Counted from the first letter of the stretch, positions 48,527-60,949 are shown. The stretch is DNA of 64,000 bases from Davidsoniella eucalypti (GCA_004009845.1 RMBW01000048.1:124001-188000), one strand, 5' to 3'. The notes: generated by a model from the letters alone, not told the origin. Made by a program: numbers and translations.

Positions 48527-49654
48527 CTATGATTCTATATTTGATGCCGATCGTGCTTTGTTTAATCCCTCCAATAGCATACATGCTTGGCATATTCCCT
48601 GGCTTGACATGAAGCCACAGCGCTCGCATCTCTTGAGTGTTTGTAGGGTCTGGGGGGGAGAGATTGTAGTTAATTCTGACGGTGCTACCACTACCCGCAC
48701 CTCGCCATTGACTTTGCCTGTGGTGACCTCGGTCTCTAGATTTGTTTGGTTCTTCTTAGTGTCACTTCCCATGCCCTTGGTTGACCCAGTGGATTTTTTG
48801 CTCGATGACAAAGAAGGACCGGATCCTGTATCTACTAGTCTCGCCATATCTTCACCACTGCGCACAATATCCAGGATGGCACTAGGCCGGACTCGTTCCA
48901 GGTTTTTGATCAAAGCACGTGCAGTACCACGGAAGGCTTCGGGACTGTAGAGACACTCTGTGCTAAAATACAGCAACTTCTTGTGATGAGCATACAGTAC
49001 AATTTCCTTCTCGTAGCAATACTTGAGTGGTTTGCTGCGCTTCACATCTTCTGCTCCCGTACCGGTGACGATATTCGTGCTTCGTGAAAGACGCGGGATA
49101 TCTGCTCTGAGTAAGTTCATGAGAATAGTCTCGGCAACATCGTCGGCATTATGGCCGGTGACCACATGCTTGATATCCAAGCGTTTGGCGCCTCGGTCGA
49201 GGGCTTGTCGACGGAAGACGCCGCAGTATGTGCAGTTTCCTTTCTTTCCGATGACTTCGACTACTTGGTCCATGGTCCAGCCGTACAACTCGGCATAACC
49301 TAGAATTGTGAGAGGCATATTGTAGTCGACTGCATTTTGCTTGACTGTCTCTAGAGAGTCGTCACGATATCCTGTGATACCCTCGTCGATACTCAGAAGA
49401 ACCAACTCGAGGCCATAGTCATATCTGTCATTGAGTGTCTTCAGTACTGAGGCCAAAACAGTCGAGTCTTTGCCTCCAGATGCGCCAATTGCAACTCGTT
49501 CTCCGCGGTAGAACAATTTTGATGCAATGATCGTGTGGTGGACTTCTTCTTCGAAGACGAAGATGAAGCATGACTTGCAAAGTTTGTCATGATTTTTGGG
49601 GCGTTTGACTACGGCTCGTCCAGTCTTACACCGTCCACAGATATGGGGAGCCAT
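48527..49654 (-). CDS. NCS6: Cytoplasmic tRNA 2-thiolation protein 1
   Basis: Intronless, 375 aa, ATG at 49654. Ncs6/Ctu1 adenylates and thiolates U34 of Lys, Glu and Gln tRNAs with Ncs2, using sulfur from Urm1. Visible features: N-terminal zinc site CGRCKTGRAVVKRP--CKSC; PP-loop ATPase motif IGASGGKDSTVL near residue 58; CTYCGVFRRQALDRGA near 140 and THxGHNADDVAET-like GHNADDVAETILMNLLR near 168; KPLKYCYEKEIVLYA near 210; C-terminal CERCGFMSSQGICQAC zinc site. A Ser/Thr-rich insert lies at about 285-335, before the terminal zinc site. With TRM8 it is the second tRNA-modification gene in the window, but the two are 28 kb apart. Confidence 0.97.
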   Translation of the reverse strand: MAPHICGRCKTGRAVVKRPKNHDKLCKSCFIFVFEEEVHHTIIASKLFYRGERVAIGASGGKDSTVLASVLKTLNDRYDYGLELVLLSIDEGITGYRDDSLETVKQNAVDYNMPLTILGYAELYGWTMDQVVEVIGKKGNCTYCGVFRRQALDRGAKRLDIKHVVTGHNADDVAETILMNLLRADIPRLSRSTNIVTGTGAEDVKRSKPLKYCYEKEIVLYAHHKKLLYFSTECLYSPEAFRGTARALIKNLERVRPSAILDIVRSGEDMARLVDTGSGPSLSSSKKSTGSTKGMGSDTKKNQTNLETEVTTGKVNGEVRVVVAPSELTTISPPQTLQTLKRCERCGFMSSQGICQACMLLEGLNKARSASNIES

Positions 49655-50119
49655 GTATTATGAGTGGGATATATGAAGATAAACAAATTTATGAGATGTA
49701 TGAGCAAGTCGCTATTTATGGATATATACTGTCTACGTTCTACAGCCATGTTCTCACTTCATATGCTACAAAATCTAGTAGTCGTATATAAATTGGCCAA
49801 GGAGGGGCAAGTTGACTAATGTGTACTAGTGTTGTTGCACGACCAGTCAAACTAAACTGCATGGCTTTAGGTGGGCCTATACTTTGATGAAGATGAGAAT
49901 AATAAAAATTTATAACAAGAAAGCCAGCCACTTGGTGACGCCACAACCCTAGGTGGGGACAAATATGCACCAATATGGGTATAGTACCCCACACGAATTT
50001 TTTCTAAGTCATGGGCAATATCTTTTTGTCAAACGGAAGAATTCCATCACGAAGGTTTTCAGAGTTTTACTTTTTTTTACATCTCATCCATACTCCACAA
50101 CGTGTGTAAGACAGTCAAA
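49655..50119. promoter_or_regulatory. Divergent upstream region, NCS6 / RPL8
   Basis: 465 bp; contains a nine-T run at 50071-50079 shortly before the RPL8 start. No named site recognised. Confidence 0.35.
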
Positions 50120-51290
50120 ATGGTAAGTTAAGCGCCAAATTTTCAATTCGGTCGATTTGATTCTAAATAGCCAGCAGTCCCTGCTGGCGAAGCTATCTGC
50201 ACAACATGATTGCTTCATCCTTCGTGATGATGGCATATCTGAGTGTATTTCCGCTCAGTTCTTGGTCGTAAAGATTTTAAGACTGAAGTGATGATAACGG
50301 CTGGAGTCTTTGATCAGTATTGAGTGTAAAATCTCTTCGCTGGCCAAAGTTCTCGTTAGAGTCAATGAAGACCTTGCTTAGTCGACATAGTCGCTAATTT
50401 GTCTTCTTCTCAATGACAGCCCCCCAAGTCCGGAAAGAAAGTTGCCCCCGCGCCGTTTGGCGTCAAGTCTTCTGGTGTCAAGAAGGCCGCCAAGGTTAGT
50501 TAACTTCCCCCCCCTCCAAGACTCCCCTCATCCACATGCATTTTGTGTCGCTAACTTGTGACTGACTTCGTCTCTATAGAACCCTCTCATCGAGAAGCGC
50601 CCCCGCAACTTCGGTATCGGACAGGATATCCAGCCCAAACGCAATGTCTCTCGCATGCTTAAGTGGCCCGAGTATGTCCGCCTTCAGCGCCAGAAGAAGG
50701 TCTTGAGCATCCGCCTCAAGGTTCCCCCGGCTCTAGCTCAGTTCCAGCAAGTTCTGGACCGCAACACTGCTGCCCAGGCCTTCAAGCTGCTGAACAAGTA
50801 CCGTCCTGAGACCACCGCCGAGAAGAAGGAGCGTCTCCTGAAGGAGGCCACCGCCATCAAGGAAGGCAAGAAGAAGGAGGACGTCTCCAAGAAGCCCTAC
50901 GTCGTCAAGTACGGTCTGAACCACGTTGTCGGTCTGATTGAGAACAAGAAGGCCTCTCTGGTTCTGATCCCCAACGATGTTGACCCCATTGAGCTGGTTG
51001 TTTTCCTACCTGCTCTGTGCCGCAAGATGGGTATCCCCTACGCCATCATCAAGGGTAAGGCTCGTCTCGGTACCGTCGTCCACAAGAAGACCGCTGCCGT
51101 TCTGGCTCTGACCGAGGTTCGCGCCGAGGACAAGAACGAACTGTCCAAGCTTGTCTCCGCCGTCAAGGAGGGCTACCTCGAGAAGAACGAGTCTGCCCGT
51201 AAGCAGTGGGGTGGTGGTATCATGGGCGACAAGGCCGTCAAGAGCATCGAGAAGAAGCGCAAGGCTCTTGAGAACTCCCTGAAGGTTTAA
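50120..51290 (+). CDS. RPL8: 60S ribosomal protein eL8 (L7Ae family)
   Basis: Exons 50120-50122 (the ATG alone), 50420-50494, 50580-51290; 262 aa (yeast Rpl8 256). It is a structural protein of the large ribosomal subunit, binding 25S/5.8S rRNA. The sequence starts MPPKSGKKVAPAPFGVKSSG; exon 3 opens NPLIEKRPRNFGIGQDIQPKR, and the L7Ae core includes VVGLIENKKASLVLIPNDVDPIELVVFLPALCRKMGIPYAI near residues 130-170. Codons are extremely C/G-ending, typical of ribosomal genes. Intron 1 is 297 nt, long for this window, and carries an 8-bp hairpin and C/D-box-like sequences. Confidence 0.98.
50170..50189 (+). other. 8-bp hairpin in RPL8 intron 1
   Basis: GCCAGCAG-TCC-CTGCTGGC forms a perfect stem with a 3-nt loop near the 5' end of the intron. 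It could bind a regulatory protein or belong to an intronic RNA. Confidence 0.55.
50215..50294 (+). ncRNA. Candidate C/D-box snoRNA in RPL8 intron 1
   Basis: A box C match (GTGATGA, 50224-50230) and a box D match (CTGA, 50283-50286) are 63 nt apart end to end. Flanking sequences TCATCCTTC and GAAG(T)GATGA can pair with one bulged base, bringing the boxes together, though the stem overlaps two bases of box D. Introns of ribosomal protein genes, including eL8 genes of animals, often host such RNAs. I could not identify an rRNA target for the sequence upstream of box D. Confidence 0.3.
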
Positions 51291-54200
51291 GCTGGACATT
51301 TGCCTATAAAACGAAAAATAAAAGCACAAAAACCGGAGTTCGGGTCATGGAATATGAAAAAAATGAATAGCGCATGTAATGACTTTTAGTGTCTTTCTTT
51401 TACATACTTCCCTCTCTCCCTCGTACTTGGTACGTACATCGTTGGAGTTTCTTGGTTTCCTTTTTTATGTAACGATATTGGGCATGGCGCAATTGGATTT
51501 TTTTCTTACTCAAGCTACTGTCTTTCTGTTGAAGGAAGTACCGTTCACTTGCACTTTTTTTTCACACATACTAAAAGTTTTCTCTTGTTCCCCAAATGTT
51601 AAAGAAAATATGTGTGTGGCTATCGGACATGACGCAAGTCTTTCTTCTATGCCAATGTTAGCAAAAATAAAAAGACCAATAAATGACCATTCTATGTCTA
51701 ATAAAATTCATGTTTAAATGTACCAAGAGGCGCAGATATCTAATCTGATTGACTTCTTTTGATTTCCTGGTTCACTAAGAGCCAATCGTCACTCGCTGTT
51801 GTTTTGAGTAATGTTGGGCCTCTATGCAGTGTAAGCGTAATCAGTGCCAAGCAATCTCAGGTCCCTTGGTACAGGTCTGTATGTATGTATTATCAACTAT
51901 GTAACGGTCAATCCTGTCTCTCGGTGTACTCCAGGCAATTTGGCAGTGAATACAGATCAAACAAATCAAAAAGAAAAACAGAGTAGTTTTGGCTCCGAAT
52001 TGCCGACAGGTCCCGTGTTTGTTCGTTGCTTATTGGTAGCAGTAACGATGAGTTTAATCCAGGGAGAGAGAGTTAAAAAAAAATTGATAATAGCATCGGT
52101 GAGCAGCTTCTAACCGGGCACAAGAAAGGAAAAGAGAAGGTAGAGTAGTGGTACGGAGCCGACAGCGGTATGAAAAATCTGCGACTCTTGTGATGATAAG
52201 CCAAATGTCAGTGAAATGAGAAAATTAGGTGGTTCAGATGAAGCTGAAAATGTTTGTGTTCAATGTATGTATGTGCGCTAGAGCCGAAGCGTCCGATAAA
52301 GATAACGCCCCCTTAATTATTTCCTTATATTCGGTGTTTTGTTCTCATTTCCCCTCGAGTTTCTTGGAAGAAGATAAAGATAAATCAAACAAATACATGT
52401 ACTTACTTTTAGTTTTGGAGCCTAAGATGATTATGGTCCGGGTCCGGGGTTTAGATTGCAGCAATGTCAATCTATTTCGTCAGCCTGCCTTTTTTCGCAC
52501 GTTGAGATGGTAGTCATGTGATTGGATCAGCACTTTTTTTGTTTTTGCTTTTTTTTTGTTTTTTTGTTGATTGTCAAATTTGCGTATATTTCTTGGCGGA
52601 TCTTTGTTCTCAACAGCCCAGCTACTTGCCTATTAGTGATTTATAAGTACATATGTATCCCTAAATACATACGTAATTTGTCGGGCACAATGGAGGGGGT
52701 TTGGATTTTCTGGGTTATGGTAAGTAGCACTGCAGAATAACCGTAAATTTTAGTCTTGGCAGGTCCTGTTATTGTTATCACTTGGGTATATTTTGGGTTT
52801 AGTTTGACGTAGCTGATGTTACAGTTCAGGCCACTTGTCAGAGGATGTTGAACTTGTCAAGTCTTGTCGATTAGACAAAACAACGCTTTGGCAGTGGATA
52901 GTCTGAAGATTTATAGAGCCCTATAGCTCTACATATATAGCATTATTTCCAGGAGTAAAAGTTAGGGTTTGGACTGTTTGTGGGCTTTGTTATGGGGTTT
53001 ATGGTGGGCCAAGACCAGGTGCGCCAAGCTTTTCTTGCTCTTAGCGAATCAATTGTTTCGGAAATTTCTAGGCGGCTTCTAGGGCCCTGGCCACTTTTTG
53101 GTTGGTCACTAATGCTGTAAGTAACACAGTTTGTAAGTCCTAATCGGGGATCAGTTGTACTTTACATGCTATTGTTCTCTACGGACGGCCTCAGCGCCAT
53201 GTTTGAAACTACGATTGTTTAACGCCGCCTCTCTAGATGTTTGATGGCGTCTTGGCCAAGGCAATCCAAGAAGATCTGCTTAATGCTTTTGAATGCCTTT
53301 GCAGCAATTGGGAGCAAAGGTCTAGACCACATCGATGACTTGAGGCGGCTATACAGTACACAATGCAGGGCGGTAGATGACCACAGACGTTGCAGTAGGA
53401 AAGAAGACACGAAGGAAACTGAGCATGAGAAAACGGGGGAGAGAAGATAAACGAAGGGGGATGCGGATGAGGGGAGGGGGTTGTATCTGGTTTTTTTTTC
53501 TTTTCTTTTTTTTCTTCTCCAATAGTCCTCCTCGATGACGAAGGACAAGTAATAAGAAAAGATAAAGAAAAGGTCCGGAAATAGACATGCCGTGATAGAG
53601 CTACCTATACAGTTTTTATCTGTGCGCCACCTGATTGGATCTATCAATTAACCCAACTAACCACCCGCGCTGCACAATATCGGGGTTGCGTCTGTGATAT
53701 CAGTAAGTTTTTGCTACTCAAACAGCCCGGACCCCTCCTTGATAGAGCCTACCGGATCAATTACACGTGCACCTGCATATAATTACATGTTTTTTTTTCT
53801 TTCTTTCTCTATAAAGGTCTTTCAGTATAAGAGACTATAATAGAATATATGAACTCAGTATCATGTATATCAGAGGTAGCATATGCAACATAACCTATCA
53901 ACCCACCCTCCATTCCTCCCATGATCCCCTTCTGGCGTGCCTCCAAGGCAATCATGCGACACCAAGACTCTGTATGATGTTCTTGCCGGATCTGTTGTCG
54001 ACTGTCCCAAATAGAGAAAAAAATAGAACAAAAATGAACATTACGGGAAGGTGACGCCACACACATGCTCTGATAGTCATTTTGCAGGTGAGGCCATGAT
54101 CATCAGCAATATTATCACCAGTTTTTGGAAGTAGAACCAACTGATTCCTAGTTGGTCGTGACTGCCGTGTTTGCCGACTGCTCGTTGCATAGCACACCCA

Positions 54201-55630
54201 TACGTACACCATTGTGTCTGTTTGTCAGAAACAGCAGCTGCCTGTTGAATGCACATGCATAATCGCAGTTGCAAGTTGCTTTGCGTAGACGGAGTTGCTG
54301 TGTATTGGCACTTTCTCTGTTCGAGCAAAGAAAATCCGCTATCTGTCCGCTACCTGGCAGGCTCTGATTTGTCCGGTGTTGTTCTGTCATCAGGAAACGG
54401 AAACTGCAGGTTGAGGTTGTCAGTAACTTCCTGCCCCCCCGGCCACTTGTTGTTTTATTTTTGCTATCTTTTTATTTTCTGACCCATCACATCTATTTTT
54501 GTTCGTTGTTTATGTGCTAATCTCACAACCCAGCATCGTTGACAATGCTAACTCCGCCCTGGATTCCATTCTAACTAGCCCATCTCCCTCTCTGTTCTCT
54601 CTCTCTTGCTCCCTGGACCGCCCACCCCACGTTGAAACGCCATTCCACCCTGCAATGTTTCTCTTCTCACTCAGAGTCGAAGGACAAGCGCTGTGCTGCG
54701 CCCGTCCATAAACCCCCTTCAAAGCCAAGTCTGGTTCGCTCTGGCTTGGCTTGGGCTTGGCCGAGTCTTCTGAATCTGCTGGATCTAGCTCTGGATCTCC
54801 GTTGCGATAGATCAGCAGAGCTACGGAGTCTGCTGTGTCTCCAGCAGCCTGTGACTTGCTTTGTGCTGGCCTGTATAAGTATCAGCCATCCTCGCTGTTC
54901 TCTGCTGTTTCTTGGCCGTTCTTACATTATCTTTTCTCATAATCTACATTTGGCATCCTCACATCTTGTTCGTTTTCATTCATCTCTAGCATAGCCATAT
55001 AACAACAACCTGCTTTGATATCCACAGCCACCCATACATTGATATCTCGATTTCATTCACCGACTCCTCCATCAGTCATTTTGAGACTATCACTACGTAC
55101 CATACCATCAGCCGCTGCGCGAGCTTTGTCCAGCTGGTCCTTCGGAAGAGTCCTTCCTTACTAGTAAGTCCGGTCTGCGCGAGGCACCTGTTGCCACCCA
55201 TCTAATAGCTACCCTGGATGCAATATACCCCTCCTTTGTTCTGTTTTTATCTCTGTCTTACGTCTCCACGTCCAATACAATACCATGGCCCATATGTGCT
55301 GGACATTGGCAGCACTGTCTTGTTTCCCCAGTTGGTAGCATGGAGTTCCCGGATCATTCAACAAATCATGCAATCTTTCCCGGCCGGTTAGCTAGAGGCT
55401 TGCAACTCTCCGGACAGTCAACTAACCCTCTTTCTCAACAGATAGCACACTACATTATTTAATATTTTCATTCTCCCGCATCTTTTTGTTCTAGAATATT
55501 TCCTCTTCTCTTCACATTACATCTTCAGATATATCAACTGCCCGATATCTCGTTCTCTATCCAATCTTTTCATAATTTTTTTTCCAATTTTTTTTTCTAT
55601 TTTTAATAACACACCCACACAACCTCCAAA
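51291..55630. other. 4.3-kb intergenic region, RPL8 to carbonic anhydrase
   Basis: No gene supportable; frames up to about 140 codons lack family features. 51.3-53.0 kb is A/T-rich. From about 54.5 kb the plus strand is pyrimidine-rich, the probable promoter and long leader of the carbonic anhydrase gene. A possible leader intron is 55164-55441: GTAAGT donor, ACTAACC branch, CTTTCTCAACAG acceptor. Confidence 0.4.
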
Positions 55631-56492
55631 ATGGTTATCACAAGTGAGTCGAACAGCCGGTAGCTTTCGAGCTGCCGCCCCAACAGATACTATACGTATA
55701 TAAACACAGTGTTGACATCCACTTTATGAAACGTAGAGAACACCTTCGAGTACGCCCTGAGCTCCAACCAAGCCTGGGCTGGCTACAAGGCCCACCAGAA
55801 CCCGGCTTTCTTTGAGAAGCTCACGGCTGGCCAGGCCCCCTCTATCTGTAAGTATAAACTTATCCTGTCTTAGCATCAAGCCCCCCCTCACTAACACTAA
55901 ACTTTCTCAAGTGTGGATTGGCTGTGCCGACTCTCGTGTTCCAGAGACTACCGTCACTGGTCTTCAACCCGGTGATATCTTTGTCCACCGTAACATTGCC
56001 AACATTGTCTCTCCTACCGATATCAACACCTCTGCTGTCCTCGAGTACGGCGTCTCCCACCTCAAGGTCCAGCACGTTGTCATCTGCGGCCACTCTGCCT
56101 GCGGTGGCTGCGGTGCTGTCCTTGGCGACAAGCCCGTTGGCGGTGTCCTTGACACTTGGCTGACTCCTCTGCGCGAGGTCCGCAACAAGTACGCCGAAGA
56201 GCTCGATGACATCCTGGACGAGAGAGTCAAGAACATCCGTATTTCTGAGCTCAACGTCGAGAGCAGTGTCAACGTCGTCATGAACAACTGGCATGTCAAA
56301 CAGGCTATCCGTGAGCGTGGTCTTCAGGTCCACGGTTGCATGTTCGACCTTGGATCCGGCAAGCTCAACAACCTTTGCATCGGCACTGACAACGGCATGC
56401 CCATTCCCAGTGCCTACTCCAACGACATCGTTCGTGGCAAACACGCCATGCTTGTCTTCCGCAACGGTGCCGCCGAGATGTCTACTCTTTAA
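55631..56492 (+). CDS. NCE103: Beta-class carbonic anhydrase
   Basis: Exons 55631-55643, 55737-55847, 55912-56492 (234 aa). It interconverts CO2 and bicarbonate, supplying bicarbonate for carboxylases in the cytosol. Splicing restores MVITKNTFEYALSSNQAW and APSILWIGCADSRVPET. Zinc ligands are visible: Cys and Asp in CADSR (near residue 48) and His and Cys in CGHSACGGCGAVLG (near 106). The rest fits the plant-type beta subclass (VLEYGVSHLKVQHVVI, GCMFDLGSGKLNNL). No mitochondrial presequence is seen. A candidate intron in the leader (55164-55441) would allow regulated starts. The gene is codon-biased and so probably well expressed. Confidence 0.95.
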
Positions 56493-58259
56493 ATCAACGA
56501 ATGGAGCACACCATAATCTCTCCATTTCCTTTGATACGACCAACATAAACCCCGTACTTTAAAGTGGCCAACTCGATGACCGCCACGGAATGACTTTTCT
56601 TTTCTCTCTTATCTTTTCATCATCTTCTTCATGAACATTCAACTTCAATACCGGGTGGATGGGCAGCTTATTAGCGTTGGGTTACGAATCTTTCTTCTTT
56701 TGCTTTGTGTTTGCTAGCGACTTTCTGATACTTTTATACACGCCTGATAGGAAAGGCCTTCGGGGCTGCGTGTCGTTTTTGCTTTTTTGATATTCCTTTT
56801 TGCGTTGCTTTTAATTTTACTAGTTGCTTCTGTTTATACTTGCATCTCAACACCATGTATAACCGCATTTGAACTAAGAAATATAAATACATTTTTCTTA
56901 CTTTCCAAATATCTTGACCATCATGGTAACATTCGTCTTAAACTGCAAGTGACAGTCTGCCATTGTATGCGTCTGACACATTACTAACTATGCATATGTG
57001 TGCCATAACCATCTCAAGTGCTAAACTTGCCAAGACCTTGCATTGCCAACGCTACAACGACAATTGGTGATTATCTTATGGCCATCAGCCCTTTTTTGTT
57101 CTCCTTGTAACCTTTTGTTCGGTGTACACATATGTAGACAATAAACACAAACATAGCTTTGTCCCAAAGTTCCCGATTTATAATGTAGGGAAATTTCGTT
57201 TATCAAGTCTTGGCTCGTCACATGTCCTAAGGGCCATACAAAGGGGGTGAAGGGGGTGAAACGCCGCGTTTAACGGAGTTCATCGAACAATAGTATAATA
57301 CATTATATGCTGGTTTCTGGGGTAAATGTTAAAAGGAAACTAGTGTTATGGCAAAAACTATATATTGAATAGGACGAGCAACTAGTTATAATATCGAGTT
57401 ATGTGTTAATCTGTGTGATTCTTTCAACATTACTAGATGATCCGAATATCCGGTTAAATATGGTTGAAAGCTATCTTGGAAAAAAAATCAAGGTAACGTT
57501 GATGGCTATGTTTAATTATTGTGTAAACATTTTATTTATGGCTTTTTTTTATTACCATAAAGAGATTTATCAAGATCTTGTTGAAGATCTTTCAAGGCTG
57601 GTTTACACACTCTCCACAGAAATCAAGATATAAAATAAAATAAAATCGTTACCCTAGAATTCACCATGTTCTACTAGACAACATCTATTTTTAGCCACAC
57701 ACAGACAGATACATAATAGAACAAAAGGACAGACACTCAATAGAGAACTAGGGAAGCAAAGCTGTGAATAGTACGATATTCTATAAAGAGAGAGAGACAG
57801 GCTTAGTATATTCAAGCGAAGCTATACACTGACGTTTTATTTTTAGAGATCAAAGTTGTTTATAAGCTCCATATAGATTGTATTTTAGAATGCTATATGG
57901 GGTTTTCGGATAGGGATACTAATAACTTAGCCATACATCAAGCAAGATGAAGGAAGGCTACCTTTAAGAAGGAAAGTATACATCTGACTTACCACTCAAT
58001 ATATAAAAAACAAAGAGAATGGGAAGCTTCCTCTCTAACTATGGCAATCATCAAAGACTTTTGTTTCTCTTATTTGCCCGAGCATTCAAGTTACAAAGCA
58101 CTGCATCTATTTCCAACTATTATATAACAATAGCAAATAACATAGCTAGCTGACCATGAGTGTATATGGCTTGTATGGCCTGCTGTTGCAAAGGAAAAAA
58201 AAGAGAGATTATGTTTTAACAGAAGATCTATGTAGGTAGTTTAGACTAAATATAATAGT
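56493..58259. other. Convergent intergenic region
   Basis: 1.77 kb between the carbonic anhydrase and NTF2 3' ends, increasingly A/T-rich to the right. A 76-codon frame at 57403-57633 has no recognised domain; it might be an exon relic but I cannot support it. No RNA gene seen. Confidence 0.35.
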
Positions 58260-59285
58260 TTAACCGTAAACCAGCTTGAAGATATCGTTGAAAACGAAGT
58301 AGTTGCCAGTGGCATCCTTCAGCAGCTGGAAGGTCTGGGTATAGTTCATGGGGCGCTGCTCTTCGTCAACCTGTAGAAATCGGGGATAGTTAGTATATAT
58401 TAGTGAGAAGATATGATAATCTTGTTTCTAGCAAGTTGGACGTACAAGAAGCTGGCCAGTGACGAGGACCAGGACACCGTCGTTAACTGTGGGCTGGGCG
58501 TCTAGGGTGCTGACAGCGTGCTTGACCTTGTTGAAGGGAAGGCCCTATTTGAAGAAGGTATTTGTTAGCTTGGCACCTATAGAGATTGGAGGTTGATACG
58601 TACAGCAAGCTTCTCGGTGATGGTGCTAGAACCAAGAGAAGAGGCAGACTCGAAGGTCAGCATGGAGTTCTCGCGCTACACAGAGAAGGACATTAGCAAG
58701 ACGCCCAAGGAAATGGCTCGATCGTTCAAACCGAAATACTGGGTGGCAGGGACATACGTAGAGAGCAGCCAGCTGCTTACGATCAGTGTCGAAAGTGTTG
58801 TAGTAGAACTGGACGAATTGCTCTACGCGTATGTTAGCAACAAGCACATGGCGATTTCAATGGCCGACGGGAAGTGATTGGTTCCGTGTTTGCGCAGACC
58901 GGCTCCTCAACGCCACCGCAAGCTTATAGGCCACCCTTATAGACTACCGCATCACTTCGGTGAGCGTGACTCGATATCAGGCCGGGTTGAGGGGCGACAT
59001 GGGTAAAGACGATAGTAGCCAGGTGAACTTTGTATGCGCAGACAGAGTGAGGAGGGGGAAACATACTCGCGATTTCCTCGAAGTCTATTGATTGAAATAC
59101 AGCGGATTAGTAACTATAAAACACTGTGCTCTCCGTATGATGTTTCCATGTTTGATTCCATGTAGCATAGGAGCTTATATTGGTTTGTGGACTGGGAAGC
59201 CCAGTCATTGTCGCCAGATCGGATTGATATTAAATAAATCTTCACAGACTGAGAGCTCTGAATGGGTAGACTTACTAGAAGCCAT
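58260..59285 (-). CDS. NTF2: Nuclear transport factor 2, six exons
   Basis: Exons: complement(59276-59285), (59067-59084), (58758-58822), (58604-58675), (58446-58544), (58260-58370); 124 aa, the standard length. Ntf2 carries Ran-GDP into the nucleus and binds FG nucleoporins. Joined sequence begins MASNFEEIAKQFVQFYYNTF, followed by DTDRKQLAALYRENSMLTFE, then LPFNKVKHAVSTLDAQP and VDEEQRPMNYTQTFQLL, ending NYFVFNDIFKLVYG. The Ran-GDP and nucleoporin-binding face (hydrophobic cavity residues of YYNTFD and NDIF) is intact. Exons 1 and 2 are only 10 and 18 nt, yet each is needed to preserve the frame; donors are GTAAGT, GTATGT or GTACGT. Confidence 0.95.
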
Positions 59286-60949
59286 CTTAAATGGTATTTA
59301 TATGGTTGTCAAAGACCTAGTGAAAGAAATCCTTGGGCGAGAAAAAAAAGAAGGGAAAAAATTAGAGTCTAAGATTTGGACAAAGCCCACGATATATTAT
59401 TATTATTTGTTGCTCTTGTTGCTTAAGATCTCTGGCGGGGTTGTTACCCAAAAACGCCTGCGTGCTATTTATTGCATTAGGTTATTCCCCTCTACGAATT
59501 CCCCTCTAGGAATTAGGTGCCCTCTCTCTCTCTCCTACCATGCCGACTTTTCCTCGCTGACTTGCATTTTCTCCCTATAGTAGCTTCTACATTCCCCCTC
59601 TATTTTCTTGATCCTACATGGAATCCACCAGAACCAGTTAGCACCTATCCAAGAAGAAAGAAGAGTGGGGATTTGCTCTTGTTTCGGTTACTTGCATAAC
59701 AATTTGGGTTGCGGCAAGTTCTGTAAAGGCATGAATGGTGGGGTCTTCGGATAAATGAATATTTGAATAGCTTATAAAAGTTTTCGTGTTGTCGCGTCTG
59801 ATAAACATAGTCACTTAAACTTCAAGTTCGCCATGATTGCTCTCAATGATTTCATCTCGTGACAAAACACGAAAAATGTGTACTGATAGTAAGCTCTAGC
59901 TAGGCTGGTTCACTGGTGATATATTTTCTGTAAGTTTTATTCTTTCTCAACACTCCTCGCTTTACAGTGATGATATGATTTTGCTCTTAAGAACGGCCAA
60001 CTGAACTTCCTGTTGAACCTACAATCACCATTTAATCTGACATAAGCGCCCATTTGTTCTTTTTATTTCATTCAAAGGCAAACGTAAAGCTAACATACTC
60101 AATGTTGTAGAAGTCTTTGTGTTCTCTAGAATATAACAATAGTTACCGAATATGAATGAAACAAGAATCTTGCAAAGATTAAGCTACAATACAAGAGCGA
60201 AGAAATAATTTGCAATGTCACATGTATATATGCAGATACCGTCTCGTTTTAAATGCCAAAGTAATGCTTGGTTAACTCTATGTAGATATTACTGATTTAA
60301 TGGTGATATTCTATTAGTTGAAATCAAAATGATTATAATAGTAGTGACTGTAGTGATGGTTAACCACAAGCCTGTAAAGATATTCTGACTACATGGTAAC
60401 CAAAACATATGATGTACTTAGAAAAGATGTATCCTAAAAATCTCCCAACGGTTCTTCTTCTTCTTCCTCAACCTATGAGCCTCGAATCATGAAGCCCATC
60501 AACTAGACCACGGCATATCATGGAAAACCCTCATGTTATAAGTTGATATGATGGGTGATAAGACGTCGTGAAAATTCACAAGGACGAAGCGAAATCGTAC
60601 AATAAAAAGAATAAGAAAAGAAAAAAAAATCAAACGAGTTACAATATGATGAATGCCAGTAAACTCCGTTTTGAATAGCCTCTCCACCATTCCGACCACC
60701 AGTTATCCAGAGATTCCATAATTCGAATGCGAAAACACGGACTTTCAGCTTCCCCCTTCCTATATTTTCAGTCGAGTAAAATATAGTATTGGGAATCAGC
60801 TAGGCAGCCCGGGCCTCCCTAGTACCTACCCTCGGTGAGCCTTAAGACTTACAAAAGAAGCCCAAGGCATGAAAAGCATGATCGAAGTGTGACATGCTAT
60901 ATGAGGTCAAAAAAGTATGTTGTTGCTTTGACATGATCAACATCTTTCA
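59286..60949. other. Intergenic, NTF2 to DUF7918 gene
   Basis: 1.66 kb, A/T-rich, holding the NTF2 promoter and the 3' end of the next gene. No supportable gene or RNA. Confidence 0.35.

Noticed and set aside
55860..56546. 228-codon frame antisense to the carbonic anhydrase gene
   Set aside because: Shadow of the highly codon-biased real gene; Val/Asp-rich, no family features.
57403..57633. 76-codon frame with hydrophobic segment
   Set aside because: A/T-rich DNA, no recognised motif; an exon relic cannot be excluded but is unsupported.
59092..59580. 162-codon plus-strand frame
   Set aside because: Overlaps the first NTF2 exons and intron on the other strand; no family features.
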